Below are positions 7,436-15,338 of a stretch of 19,784 nt of DNA, piece by piece. The notes under the pieces are model-generated. The model was not told the DNA's origin and did not search any database. It worked only from the letters and a program-made list of their open reading frames with translations. How positions within the stretch are numbered: the first letter of the stretch is position 1; every line of letters begins with the position of its first letter. The DNA comes from Anaeromonas sp052088025 (GTDB taxonomy: Bacteria > Bacillota > Clostridia > Tissierellales > SIT17): positions 1 to 19,784 of the forward strand of contig NZ_JBQCYD010000044.1 of assembly GCF_052088025.1 (NCBI RefSeq), written 5' to 3'. The position numbers and the translations under genes were made by a program.

Positions 7436-9164
7436 CAAATTGACTCCTTGCTGATTGATTTTCATATTGTTTAGAATACCACTTTCCTTCTTTAATTAGT
7501 TCATCATGTGTACCCTTTTCTACTATTTTACCTTTATCTAAGACAATTATTTCATCAAGGTCTTTAACTTGACTTATCCTATGACTGGAGACAATCATAG
7601 TTTTTCCTTCTTTGATCTTGTTTATATTATTTATAATATTCTTTTCTGTACTACCATCAACTGCACTCATAGCATCATCTAATATTAAAATATCAGGATT
7701 CTTTAGAAATGCTCTTGCTATACCAATTCTTTGTTTTTGTCCCCCTGAAAGGGAAATACCCTGCTCACCACAAAGTGTATCTAATCCTTTAGGAAATATT
7801 TTTAAATCCTTTTCAAAATCAGCAAGTCTAATTGCTCTCATTATCTCTTCATCGCTAGCATGTGGCTTAGAAAGTTTTATATTATCTTTAATGCTCTTTG
7901 AAAATATCATATATTTTTGTGGTACATAGCCAATTGCCTCTCTTATACTTGAAATAGTATATTTATTAATCCTATCTCCATTAATATATATGCTATTTGT
8001 CCTCATTGAATATAGATGTAGCAGCTGTTTTGCAAGAGTAGATTTACCAGAGCCTGTCTTACCTATTACTCCTAGAGATTTGCCCTTATCAATTTTAATA
8101 TTTAAATCCTTTAACACATTTTCTTCAGATGAAGGATATTTGAAACTATGATTTATAAATTCTATATCAGGATTAACTGATAAATCTACAGCTCCTTCAT
8201 TATCTTTTATATCTTCTTCATAGTCTAGCACCTCTTGAACCCTATCCATTGAAGCGTTAGCTTGTTGTTTTAAATTAATGAAATTACCAAATGCATGCAT
8301 TGGCCATACAAGCATATTTAAATAATAGGTAAAAGAAATTAATTGACCTATAGAAATTTCTCCATTTGAAATCAAAATAGAACCATAGCCTATACCTATA
8401 ATAAATGTAAATGCAGGTATGATTCTTTGAACTGGAGTTAGTAGAGCTTGATATTTTACAACATCCATATTTCTATCTAATAAATTCCTTCCACTTTCTT
8501 CAAATTTATTTCGTCTAGATTTTTGAAGATTAAACACACGAATAACTCTTATACCTTCTATATCCTCTAACACATTCGTATTTAGTTTGTCAAAAGCTCT
8601 TTGTACTTCATACCATCTTATAAGAATTTTATCTCCAATTAATATACTAAGATATGCCAAAATTGGAAGAGGTATTATTGCAGCCAAAGTTAATTTAACA
8701 TCAACCACTACCATCATCATTATAATTATGATTATAGGAAATACTGTGGAATCAAATAAACTTAATGTACCAATGCCAGCTACATTGCTAATGCTAACCA
8801 CATCATTTGTGGATTTCCCCATAAGAGATCCTGTAGAGTGCTTTTCAAAAAACTTAAGAGATTGTCCTAAGAACTTTTTCATAAGATTATCTCTAGTTTT
8901 AAAATCTATCTCATTTCCAGCTCTAAAAGTGAAATAGCTCCATCCCATAGCAAAGAAATATTTTATAACTATAACCAATAAATCTAAGGCTAAAATAATT
9001 AAAAATGCATTTAATTCAATTGAATCCTCAAATATCATATCTGTTAATCTACCCGTTATATAGGGCGGTATCAATCCAACTACATTACTTAAAATTAAAA
9101 AGACAACTGCTAAAATATATTTATTTTTATAGTATGAAATAAACCACCAAAATTTTTTGAACAT
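7425..9164 (-). CDS. ABC exporter half-transporter, degenerate ATP-site subunit (BmrC/TM287-like)
   Basis: A 579-residue fused permease-ATPase. Six membrane helices fill residues 1-310. The ATPase has Walker A GKTGSGKST (368-376), canonical signature LSGGQ (472-476), Walker B LILDD with Asp497 in place of the catalytic Glu, and His528. An Asp at this position with a canonical signature is the hallmark of the degenerate-site subunit in heterodimeric exporters such as TM287/288 and BmrCD. The start has AAAGGAGG close before the ATG. It is the first gene of a two-gene operon bounded by hairpins at 9182-9215 and 5594-5629. Drug export is inferred from family. Confidence 0.93.
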   Translation of the reverse strand: MFKKFWWFISYYKNKYILAVVFLILSNVVGLIPPYITGRLTDMIFEDSIELNAFLIILALDLLVIVIKYFFAMGWSYFTFRAGNEIDFKTRDNLMKKFLGQSLKFFEKHSTGSLMGKSTNDVVSISNVAGIGTLSLFDSTVFPIIIIIMMMVVVDVKLTLAAIIPLPILAYLSILIGDKILIRWYEVQRAFDKLNTNVLEDIEGIRVIRVFNLQKSRRNKFEESGRNLLDRNMDVVKYQALLTPVQRIIPAFTFIIGIGYGSILISNGEISIGQLISFTYYLNMLVWPMHAFGNFINLKQQANASMDRVQEVLDYEEDIKDNEGAVDLSVNPDIEFINHSFKYPSSEENVLKDLNIKIDKGKSLGVIGKTGSGKSTLAKQLLHLYSMRTNSIYINGDRINKYTISSIREAIGYVPQKYMIFSKSIKDNIKLSKPHASDEEIMRAIRLADFEKDLKIFPKGLDTLCGEQGISLSGGQKQRIGIARAFLKNPDILILDDAMSAVDGSTEKNIINNINKIKEGKTMIVSSHRISQVKDLDEIIVLDKGKIVEKGTHDELIKEGKWYSKQYENQSARSQFDEE

Positions 9165-9181
9165 AAATCCTCCTTTTAACT

Positions 9182-9215
9182 AAAATTCCCTCAAATATAT
9201 ATTTGAGGGAATTTT
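9182..9215. terminator. Palindromic terminator between pentapeptide gene and ABC operon
   Basis: A 34-nt perfect palindrome starting AAAATTCCCTCAAATA, ending in a T-rich arm on either strand. It lies 45 bases after the pentapeptide-repeat gene stop and 18 bases before the ABC exporter start. Its TTCCCTCAA/TTGAGGGAA stem has the same core as the terminator at the other end of the ABC operon. Confidence 0.75.
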
Positions 9216-9259
9216 TATACACCTATATATTATTTTTAAACTACTTTAATATCTAATTT

Positions 9260-9961
9260 TTAATAATTCTTAGCTTCTTCTCTAGTTAGCCAAAAATGAA
9301 TGCCTGTAGTAGAGTCTCTCCACCTATCATCATTAAAATTTTTTACCTCAACCCATTGACCCACACGATAAATGAAATTATCATCTACCAGGGATGAAGC
9401 TTCCATATAATTTTTTTCATAGTCAAAACTTTTAATACTAAGAACCTTTGCCTTATTGCACCTACAAGAAGGTAAGGTAGCTGAAGTACGTTTTGCATCT
9501 TTTGGTATTAGAAGTTGTACTAATCTATTATCAAAACATTTCTTATATCCAAGGAAAGCTCCTTGTTCTGGACAATGCATGTGAAACCATTTAGTATCAT
9601 CATTAAAAATAATATCATCTAATTTTGCATTTTCTAATATAGCACCATATAGATTTGAACCTTCAATATTACAGGCAGTCATGTCTGCATATCTAAGTGC
9701 TGCACATTCTAAATTCGCATATTTAAAATTAGTCTTATAAAAACTACATTTATCAAATAAGACATTAAAGACACCGCTATTTTCCAGATTTGCTTTATCA
9801 AACTTCACCCTATGAAATGTACTTAACGAAAAATCAATATTTGATAAGTCCCAGCCTGTAAGGTCCATATGAGAAAGTTCTATTTCTTTTAGCATAAGTC
9901 TTTCTCTATCTTTTCTATTCTTTAATATATCTTTAAATTCATCCTTTGATAATTTACGCAT
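9260..9961 (-). CDS. Pentapeptide-repeat protein with C-terminal DUF5758
   Basis: A 233-residue soluble protein. Residues of about 32-116 are tandem five-residue units of the A(D/N)LXX type (MDLTG, WDLSN, ANLEN, TNFKY, ANLEC, SNLYG, AILEN, AKLDD), which fold as a right-handed beta-helix. The C-terminal half has CPEQGAFLGYKKC, LLIPKDAKRTSAT and CRCNKAKVL, matching the DUF5758 domain often joined to such repeats. The role of this architecture is unknown; DNA mimicry, as in Qnr proteins, is not implied because the repeat is short. I chose the ATG at 9961, with GGGAGG seven bases upstream, over a TTG 27 bases further up. A candidate promoter lies at 10016-10044. Confidence 0.88.
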   Translation of the reverse strand: MRKLSKDEFKDILKNRKDRERLMLKEIELSHMDLTGWDLSNIDFSLSTFHRVKFDKANLENSGVFNVLFDKCSFYKTNFKYANLECAALRYADMTACNIEGSNLYGAILENAKLDDIIFNDDTKWFHMHCPEQGAFLGYKKCFDNRLVQLLIPKDAKRTSATLPSCRCNKAKVLSIKSFDYEKNYMEASSLVDDNFIYRVGQWVEVKNFNDDRWRDSTTGIHFWLTREEAKNY

Positions 9962-10015
9962 GACATTTCCTCCCTCTGAAATCTCCAAATATCATACAAT
10001 ATCTTCTTCTCCTTC

Positions 10016-10044
10016 ATTATAACAGAATATATAAATATTTTCAT
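10016..10044 (-). promoter_or_regulatory. Candidate promoter of the pentapeptide-repeat gene
   Basis: A consensus -10 TATAAT (10016-10021, minus strand) is preceded by a 17-base spacer and a weak -35 ATGAAA (four of six). It lies about 55 bases upstream of the ATG. In such AT-rich sequence the -10 alone is not decisive. Confidence 0.4.
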
Positions 10045-10087
10045 TTTCTTTACTATAAATATATATGAGTAAATTTCATAACTATCT

Positions 10088-11449
10088 TTATATTTTTTCA
10101 GGAATTAAAGAAATAACTTTTTTATATATAAGTCTAAGAAAGACTACATTTAAAATCAAAGCTAATATTTCTGCAATAGGATAAGACCACCAAATAAGAT
10201 TTACATCTCCAAAGAGTGATAAAATATAAGCTGCTGGTAATAAGATCACTAACTGCCTTAATACTTCACCAATTAAGCTTAAAATTCCATTTCCAAAAGC
10301 TTGATATACAGAACTAGATACAATATTAAATCCTGCTAATATATAACTTAAACTAATGATTCTTAGTGCCGGTAAGCCAATTTTAATCATCTCTTTGGAA
10401 GCACTAAATAAAGATAATAATTGAGCAGGGAGAAGTTGAATCACAATTAAACCAATAAACATGACAACTACCGCATAAAGAATGCTTAATTTAATAGTTT
10501 TGATTAATCTCTCTTTGTTCTTAGCCCCATAATTATAAGCAATAATAGGTATCATTCCATTATTTAAACCAAATACAGGCATAAATACAAAGCTTTGCAA
10601 TTTATAATAAACTCCAAATACTGCTGTAGCTGTAGAAGAAAACTTGATTAAAATATTGTTTATTCCATATGTTGTAATAGAAGTAAGCGAAATCATCATA
10701 ATAGATGGTATTCCTATAGAATAGATTTTTTTAATTATTCTAAATTCTGGTCGGAATTTTCTTATATCTAAACTTACTTCCTTGTTTAATTTTATATTAA
10801 AATAAATTCCCAACACTGCTGCTACTATTTGGCCTATTATAGTAGCTACAGCAGCTCCTGCTACTCCCATCTTAGGCAATCCAAAAAGTCCAAATATAAA
10901 AATGGGATCTAAAATAATATTGATAATAGCTCCTGTCCCCTGAGTAATCATTGTGTAAAAAGTTTTCCCTGTAGATTGAAGCAATCTCTCAAAAGTAATT
11001 TGTATAAATAGTCCTATGGATGCAATAGATATAATTTTTAAATAAGTACTACCATATTTGATGATTTGAGGATCATTAGTTTGACTGGAAAAATAAGTTT
11101 CTGAAAATAAAAGGCCAAATAATAAAAATATACTATAACTAAAAAAAGCTAGCAGAACACCATTTTCTGCTACACTATTGGCCTCTTTAAAATTCTTTGA
11201 TCCTAAACTTCTAGATAATAATGCATTTATTCCAACTCCAGTTCCTACAGCTACTGCAATCATGAGATTTTGTATTGGAAAAGCCAATGAAACTGCCGTC
11301 AATGCATCTTCATTTATTCTGGCAACAAAAATACTATCTACTACATTATATAAAGCCTGTATCAACATTGAAATCATAATAGGCACAGACATATTTATTA
11401 GAAGTTTTCTTATGGGCATAACTCCCATTTTATTTTCTTGTACTTGCAA
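10088..11449 (-). CDS. MATE-family multidrug efflux protein
   Basis: A 453-residue integral membrane protein with about twelve hydrophobic helices in two similar halves. Segments typical of bacterial MATE (NorM/DinF-type) transporters are IRKLLINMSVPIMISML, LYNVVDSIFVARI, LQSTGK and the mirrored NNGMIPIIAYNYGAKN. It would export cationic drugs or metabolites in exchange for sodium or protons. The best start is a TTG at 11449, eight bases after AAGGAG; the frame remains open to an upstream GTG, but that would place the ribosome binding site inside the gene. A TATAAT lies at 11495-11500 without a good -35. No terminator hairpin is visible after the stop, so readthrough into the pentapeptide gene is possible. 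Confidence 0.93.
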   Translation of the reverse strand: MQVQENKMGVMPIRKLLINMSVPIMISMLIQALYNVVDSIFVARINEDALTAVSLAFPIQNLMIAVAVGTGVGINALLSRSLGSKNFKEANSVAENGVLLAFFSYSIFLLFGLLFSETYFSSQTNDPQIIKYGSTYLKIISIASIGLFIQITFERLLQSTGKTFYTMITQGTGAIINIILDPIFIFGLFGLPKMGVAGAAVATIIGQIVAAVLGIYFNIKLNKEVSLDIRKFRPEFRIIKKIYSIGIPSIMMISLTSITTYGINNILIKFSSTATAVFGVYYKLQSFVFMPVFGLNNGMIPIIAYNYGAKNKERLIKTIKLSILYAVVVMFIGLIVIQLLPAQLLSLFSASKEMIKIGLPALRIISLSYILAGFNIVSSSVYQAFGNGILSLIGEVLRQLVILLPAAYILSLFGDVNLIWWSYPIAEILALILNVVFLRLIYKKVISLIPEKI

Positions 11450-11583
11450 TTCTTTCACTCCTTTTATTATATGAAAATTAATCACTAAACTACTATTATA
11501 TACCTTTTAAGAGAAAATACATAGACTATTAATAAAATGCAATAATTATAAGTTTTATATGCTATAGATCATTTTTAATACAT

Positions 11584-11631
11584 AAAAAAGAGGCTAAGTA
11601 TATAGATCTTATCTTTGATCTAAAACTTAAC
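11584..11631 (-). terminator. Terminator after the DUF3841 pair
   Basis: On the minus strand GTTAAGT-TT-TAGATC and GATCTA-TAT-ACTTAGC pair around an eight-base loop (13 pairs with one wobble and a small internal loop). CTC and six T follow. It lies 34 bases after the last DUF3841 stop. Confidence 0.7.
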
Positions 11632-11664
11632 ATCTTTATCTTTTATAAAATTCATCATAGAAAC

Positions 11665-12240
11665 TTATAATATCCACTCTTTTTTTAGTTGCCATAATCC
11701 TGCCTGCACACTTTTTACATTTTTTATATTTCCTTGCTTTATATCTTCGTGATGACGAAATAGTCTTTTCCAACTATCCTGAACCTGAGCTTTTAAATCA
11801 GGGTAAAAATTTGTGAGGATTATATCTTTCTCTTTATTAATTCCACGTTCAACAAGCATCTGTTGGAATTGTTCTTCATCTTCTTCCGTCTCACCAATAT
11901 ATCGTAGGCAAAGTATTTTATTCCAATCATACATGTCAAAAAATATAACTTCATCTCTTGGGACCTTTAATTTCAACAGTTTATCACCTGTTGATTGATC
12001 CACACTATCTAGGTCTTTTACGGCCCAATAAGGATATTGCGCACCTTCTGGTTTTGGAACATATTTTTCTGCTTCCTTAACAAACCAATCATAAGCAGCT
12101 ACAAAAATTAAAGCACTTTCTTCATATTTTTTTACCACATATCTCCTTTTAGAAAAACAAACTCCACTGTTTTCAAGAGTATTAACTACCAGCTCTGATT
12201 GAGGAGAATAAAGTATTATCTTATTATCTGTCTTACCCAT
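11665..12240 (-). CDS. DUF3841 protein, second copy
   Basis: A 191-residue soluble protein that belongs, by pattern, to DUF3841, a family of unknown function. It shares with the gene just upstream the ordered motifs YDWFV, a PxxAxYPxW segment, LKLKVPRDEVIFFD, a W with RYI, a TNFYPxxK segment, SWKRLF and the C-terminal KKEW. The identity between the copies is low, so the duplication is old or the two form a heteromer. It overlaps the upstream copy by 25 bases. GGGAGG lies ten bases before the ATG, inside the end of the first copy, which implies coupled translation. A terminator follows. No catalytic residues can be named. Confidence 0.8.
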   Translation of the reverse strand: MGKTDNKIILYSPQSELVVNTLENSGVCFSKRRYVVKKYEESALIFVAAYDWFVKEAEKYVPKPEGAQYPYWAVKDLDSVDQSTGDKLLKLKVPRDEVIFFDMYDWNKILCLRYIGETEEDEEQFQQMLVERGINKEKDIILTNFYPDLKAQVQDSWKRLFRHHEDIKQGNIKNVKSVQAGLWQLKKEWIL

Positions 12241-12776
12241 TCTTTTCTAACCTCCCATATATTTCCATATTTTTGATCATTACCAAGTATAATAGAATCA
12301 TCAAACAATCGACTCCAGCTATCAATGATTTTTCTTTTTATCTGAGGATAAAATTGAGACATATATGCTTTAGTGTCACTATGTACACCATATTTTTCTA
12401 AAATTTGTCTGTGTATTTTAGCATCTTGTTTGTCTTTTGGAATATAAGAATAATTTAGCATAGTGCCCCATTTATCAATATTAATCATAGTAACTAATGA
12501 TGTATCTACTTTCAGTTTCAATATTACTGTTCCTGGACTAGGAAGCATAGTTGTATTCTTTTTAAGAGATACCCATATAGGATATTCTGCATCATGTGGT
12601 TTTTTAGATGCATTAGGGGTATTATTCACCAGCCAATCATAAACCTCTAATACCAAATATGCGTGTTTATCTAAGTCTTTCAAAATATATTCTTTTTTAG
12701 CAATATATCTACCAGTCTTTTCAAGCTCTTTAACAACATTTTCATTCTGCTTTGTCCATACTATAATTTCATCCAT
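12216..12776 (-). CDS. DUF3841 protein, first copy
   Basis: A 186-residue soluble protein of the uncharacterised DUF3841 family. It has YDWLV (about 46-50), AEYPIWVSL, LKLKVDTSLV, DKWGTMLNYSYI, SQFYPQIK, SWSRLF and the terminal RKEW, in the same order as its downstream paralogue. It has no signal peptide or membrane helix. GAAGG lies eight bases before the ATG. It begins 71 bases after the importer permease stop with no hairpin between, so it may be part of the importer operon; that link is inference and a weak internal promoter cannot be excluded. Confidence 0.8.
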   Translation of the reverse strand: MDEIIVWTKQNENVVKELEKTGRYIAKKEYILKDLDKHAYLVLEVYDWLVNNTPNASKKPHDAEYPIWVSLKKNTTMLPSPGTVILKLKVDTSLVTMINIDKWGTMLNYSYIPKDKQDAKIHRQILEKYGVHSDTKAYMSQFYPQIKRKIIDSWSRLFDDSIILGNDQKYGNIWEVRKEWVRQIIR

Positions 12777-12847
12777 CGTCTTTACCTTCTTTCATATACA
12801 AGAAATCTTATACCTTTCATACTCATTAAAAATATAATCTCTATACC

Positions 12848-13780
12848 TTATCTTTTAGAAATATTATCTATTGCAACAGCTATGAGAAGAACTAGGCCTT
12901 TTACAACTGTTTGAAAATAATTGCCCACACCTAATAGGATCATTCCATTGGAGAGTATGGCTATTATGAGTAGGCCTATAACTACTCCTTGAAGCTTGCC
13001 TTCTCCTCCATTTACACTTATACCACCTAAAACTACTGCTGTTACAACATCAAACTCTAATCCACTCCCAAGGCTTGGAAGGGCGCTACTTACTCTTGAG
13101 AGCATAACTACTGAAGCTAAAGCTGATAGTAGTCCTGATGTAATATAAGTCATATATTTTATTTTTTTGACATTTACTCCAGATAAAACTGAAGCCTTTT
13201 CATTGGCACCTATGCCATAGAGGTATCTCCCGTATCTGGTATTATTTAATACAAAAAACCCAAAGATATATACTAATACAAGAATTATTATTGGGACAGG
13301 TACTTTAAATATATATCCTTGACCTATAAAGGAAAATTTATCGGGAAATCCAAATATCCCCTTGCCTGCTGTTATTATATAGGTAATACCACTGTATATA
13401 GTCATAGTTCCAAGAGTAGTTATAAGTGGAGAGATTCTTATTTCATTTATTAAAAATCCATTTAAAAGTCCAAGTATCATACCTACAACAAATGTAATCA
13501 TTATAGCTAAGGCCACATTCACTCCAGAAACCATAAGCTTTGCCAAGACAACCGCACAAAGACCTAGCATAGAACCAACTGATAGGTCTATTCCACCTGT
13601 TAATATGACCATAGTCATACTCACAGTTACAATTCCAACTACTGCTACTTGTCTTAAGACCTTTGTCAAATTTCCTGCAGTGAAAAAATATGGGCTGCTA
13701 AATGATAATGCCACAAATAATACTATTAGAAATACCAATATTCCATATGTGAAAATTCCACTTCTCTTAATTTTATCCAT
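12848..13780 (-). CDS. Sugar ABC importer permease (RbsC-like)
   Basis: A 310-residue membrane permease of the RbsC/branched-chain class (BPD_transp_2), with eight to ten hydrophobic segments. The family motif GGIDLSVGSMLGL is at about residues 62-74, and the cytoplasmic coupling region includes GANEKASVLSGVNVKKIK. It would form the transmembrane channel with the double ATPase encoded just upstream. The genes overlap by eight bases (ATGGATAA) and AAAGGAG lies seven bases before the ATG, so translation is coupled. The length agrees with RbsC (about 320). The substrate is probably a monosaccharide or related compound. Confidence 0.93.
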   Translation of the reverse strand: MDKIKRSGIFTYGILVFLIVLFVALSFSSPYFFTAGNLTKVLRQVAVVGIVTVSMTMVILTGGIDLSVGSMLGLCAVVLAKLMVSGVNVALAIMITFVVGMILGLLNGFLINEIRISPLITTLGTMTIYSGITYIITAGKGIFGFPDKFSFIGQGYIFKVPVPIIILVLVYIFGFFVLNNTRYGRYLYGIGANEKASVLSGVNVKKIKYMTYITSGLLSALASVVMLSRVSSALPSLGSGLEFDVVTAVVLGGISVNGGEGKLQGVVIGLLIIAILSNGMILLGVGNYFQTVVKGLVLLIAVAIDNISKR

Positions 13781-15278
13781 TTTTATTCTCCTTTAGCAAA
13801 CTTGATGAATCTTTAAAGATTTTCTCTGCAGTTATTTCCTTGGAATTATATTCTGAGGCTAGCATCCCATTACTCATTACAATGACTCTATCTGTTATAT
13901 TCATTATTTCCTCATTTTCTGAAGATATTAGTATAATGGATTTTCCCTCTTTGACTAAATTCCTTAGTATAGTGTATATCTCTTCTTTAGAGCCTACATC
14001 TATTCCACGGGTAGGTTCATCAAATATAAATATAGCTGCATCTGAAAGTAACCACTTGGCAATAACTAACTTTTGCTGATTTCCCCCACTTAAATTTAGG
14101 ACTTTTTCATCTAATGAAGAGTATTTGACATTTAGTTTTTCTAAAATCTCCTCTACAATCTGCTTTTCCTTTACTTTATCTATAATTCCATTTTTACTTA
14201 TATTTTTAAGAGAAGAGTAAGTCACATTTTCTAGTACTGATAAATCAAGCATGAGACCTAGACTTTTTCTATCTTCTGTTATAAATGCTATGTCTTCTTC
14301 TACAGCATTTTTAGGACCATGAATTTGCTTTAATTTACCATTTATAAAGATTTCTCCAAAAGTAATCCTATCCATTCCAAATATAGCTTCTGCAAGCTCA
14401 GTTCTTCCAGAACCTATAAGACCTGCAATTCCAAGTATTTCACCTTCTAATAGATGAAATGATATATTTTTTATCTTATCTGTACTTATATTCTTAAGTT
14501 CAAGTACCTTTTCTTTCTTAATTGTTTTTTCTTTACCTCGTTTGCTTCTTGAAAGTTCTCTTCCAACCATAAGCTTTATTATGCTTTTTTCATCAAATTC
14601 GTATGCAGCTTTAGTATCTATTAATTTTCCATCTCTTAATACTGTAATAGTATCTGAAATCTTAAGTACTTCATCTAGTCTATGTGATATGTATATGATG
14701 CTTATACCTCTTTTTTTAAGTTTTTCTATTATAGCAAAGAGTTTTTCTATTTCTATATTAGTTAAAGAAGCTGTAGGCTCATCTAATATTAATACTTCAA
14801 CGTCTTTTACGAGTGCTTTTGCTATCTCTACTAATTGCTGATTTCCAATACCTATATCTTTCACTTTAGTTTTAGGTGATACATTTAATCCTACTTGTTT
14901 GAGTAGTTTATTCGCTTTTCCTCTCATATATTTTTTATCTAATACTTTTCCTTTTACCTTCTCATGTCCATAAAATATATTGTCACATACTGAAAGAGTG
15001 GGTATCATATTTAATTCTTGATACACAGGTATAATTCCTATATTCAAACTCTTTATAGGAGTATTGTTTTCCAGCTCCTCCCCTTTATAATAGATTTTTC
15101 CCGAGCTTTTATCTATAGCGCCTGTTAACAGTTTTATAAGAGTAGATTTGCCAGCACCGTTTTCTCCTACTAGAGCATGTATTTTTCCTTTTTCAAATTC
15201 TATATTTACATCCCTTAGAGCTATTACTCCTGGATATCCTTTTCTAATATTTTCTAATCTCAATATATAGTCTTTCAT
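13773..15278 (-). CDS. Sugar ABC importer ATPase, two ATP-binding domains (RbsA-like)
   Basis: A 501-residue cytoplasmic ATPase with two tandem ATPase domains, as in RbsA/MglA. The first has Walker A GENGAGKST and Walker B VLILDEPTASL with a relaxed signature (GIGNQQLVE). The second has the degenerate Walker A GLIGSGRTE, signature LSGGNQQK and IFIFDEPTRGID. This asymmetry is normal in the family and is not a defect. I chose the ATG at 15278, five bases after GGAGG; the upstream TTG has no ribosome binding site. It follows the binding-protein gene after an intercistronic palindrome and overlaps the permease gene. Confidence 0.94.
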   Translation of the reverse strand: MKDYILRLENIRKGYPGVIALRDVNIEFEKGKIHALVGENGAGKSTLIKLLTGAIDKSSGKIYYKGEELENNTPIKSLNIGIIPVYQELNMIPTLSVCDNIFYGHEKVKGKVLDKKYMRGKANKLLKQVGLNVSPKTKVKDIGIGNQQLVEIAKALVKDVEVLILDEPTASLTNIEIEKLFAIIEKLKKRGISIIYISHRLDEVLKISDTITVLRDGKLIDTKAAYEFDEKSIIKLMVGRELSRSKRGKEKTIKKEKVLELKNISTDKIKNISFHLLEGEILGIAGLIGSGRTELAEAIFGMDRITFGEIFINGKLKQIHGPKNAVEEDIAFITEDRKSLGLMLDLSVLENVTYSSLKNISKNGIIDKVKEKQIVEEILEKLNVKYSSLDEKVLNLSGGNQQKLVIAKWLLSDAAIFIFDEPTRGIDVGSKEEIYTILRNLVKEGKSIILISSENEEIMNITDRVIVMSNGMLASEYNSKEITAEKIFKDSSSLLKENKNG

Positions 15279-15305
15279 CTGATCCTCCAAATTATAAATT
15301 ATTAT

Positions 15306-15337
15306 AAATTAACCTCCATTTAAATGGAGGTTAATTT
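15306..15337 (-). promoter_or_regulatory. Intercistronic palindrome between binding protein and ATPase genes
   Basis: A 32-nt perfect palindrome (AAATTAACCTCC mirrored by GGAGGTTAATTT) directly follows the binding-protein stop and ends 27 bases before the ATPase start. Such stem-loops often stabilise the 3' end of the binding-protein mRNA or cause partial termination, giving more binding protein than transporter. Its CCTCC could also pair with the ATPase ribosome binding site GGAGG. No long T-run follows, so full termination is unlikely. Confidence 0.7.
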
Positions 15338-15338
15338 G

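Noticed and set aside
13773..15278. Degenerate Walker A (GLIGSGRTE) in the second half of the importer ATPase
   Set aside because: This is the normal state in RbsA/MglA-type double ATPases, not damage.
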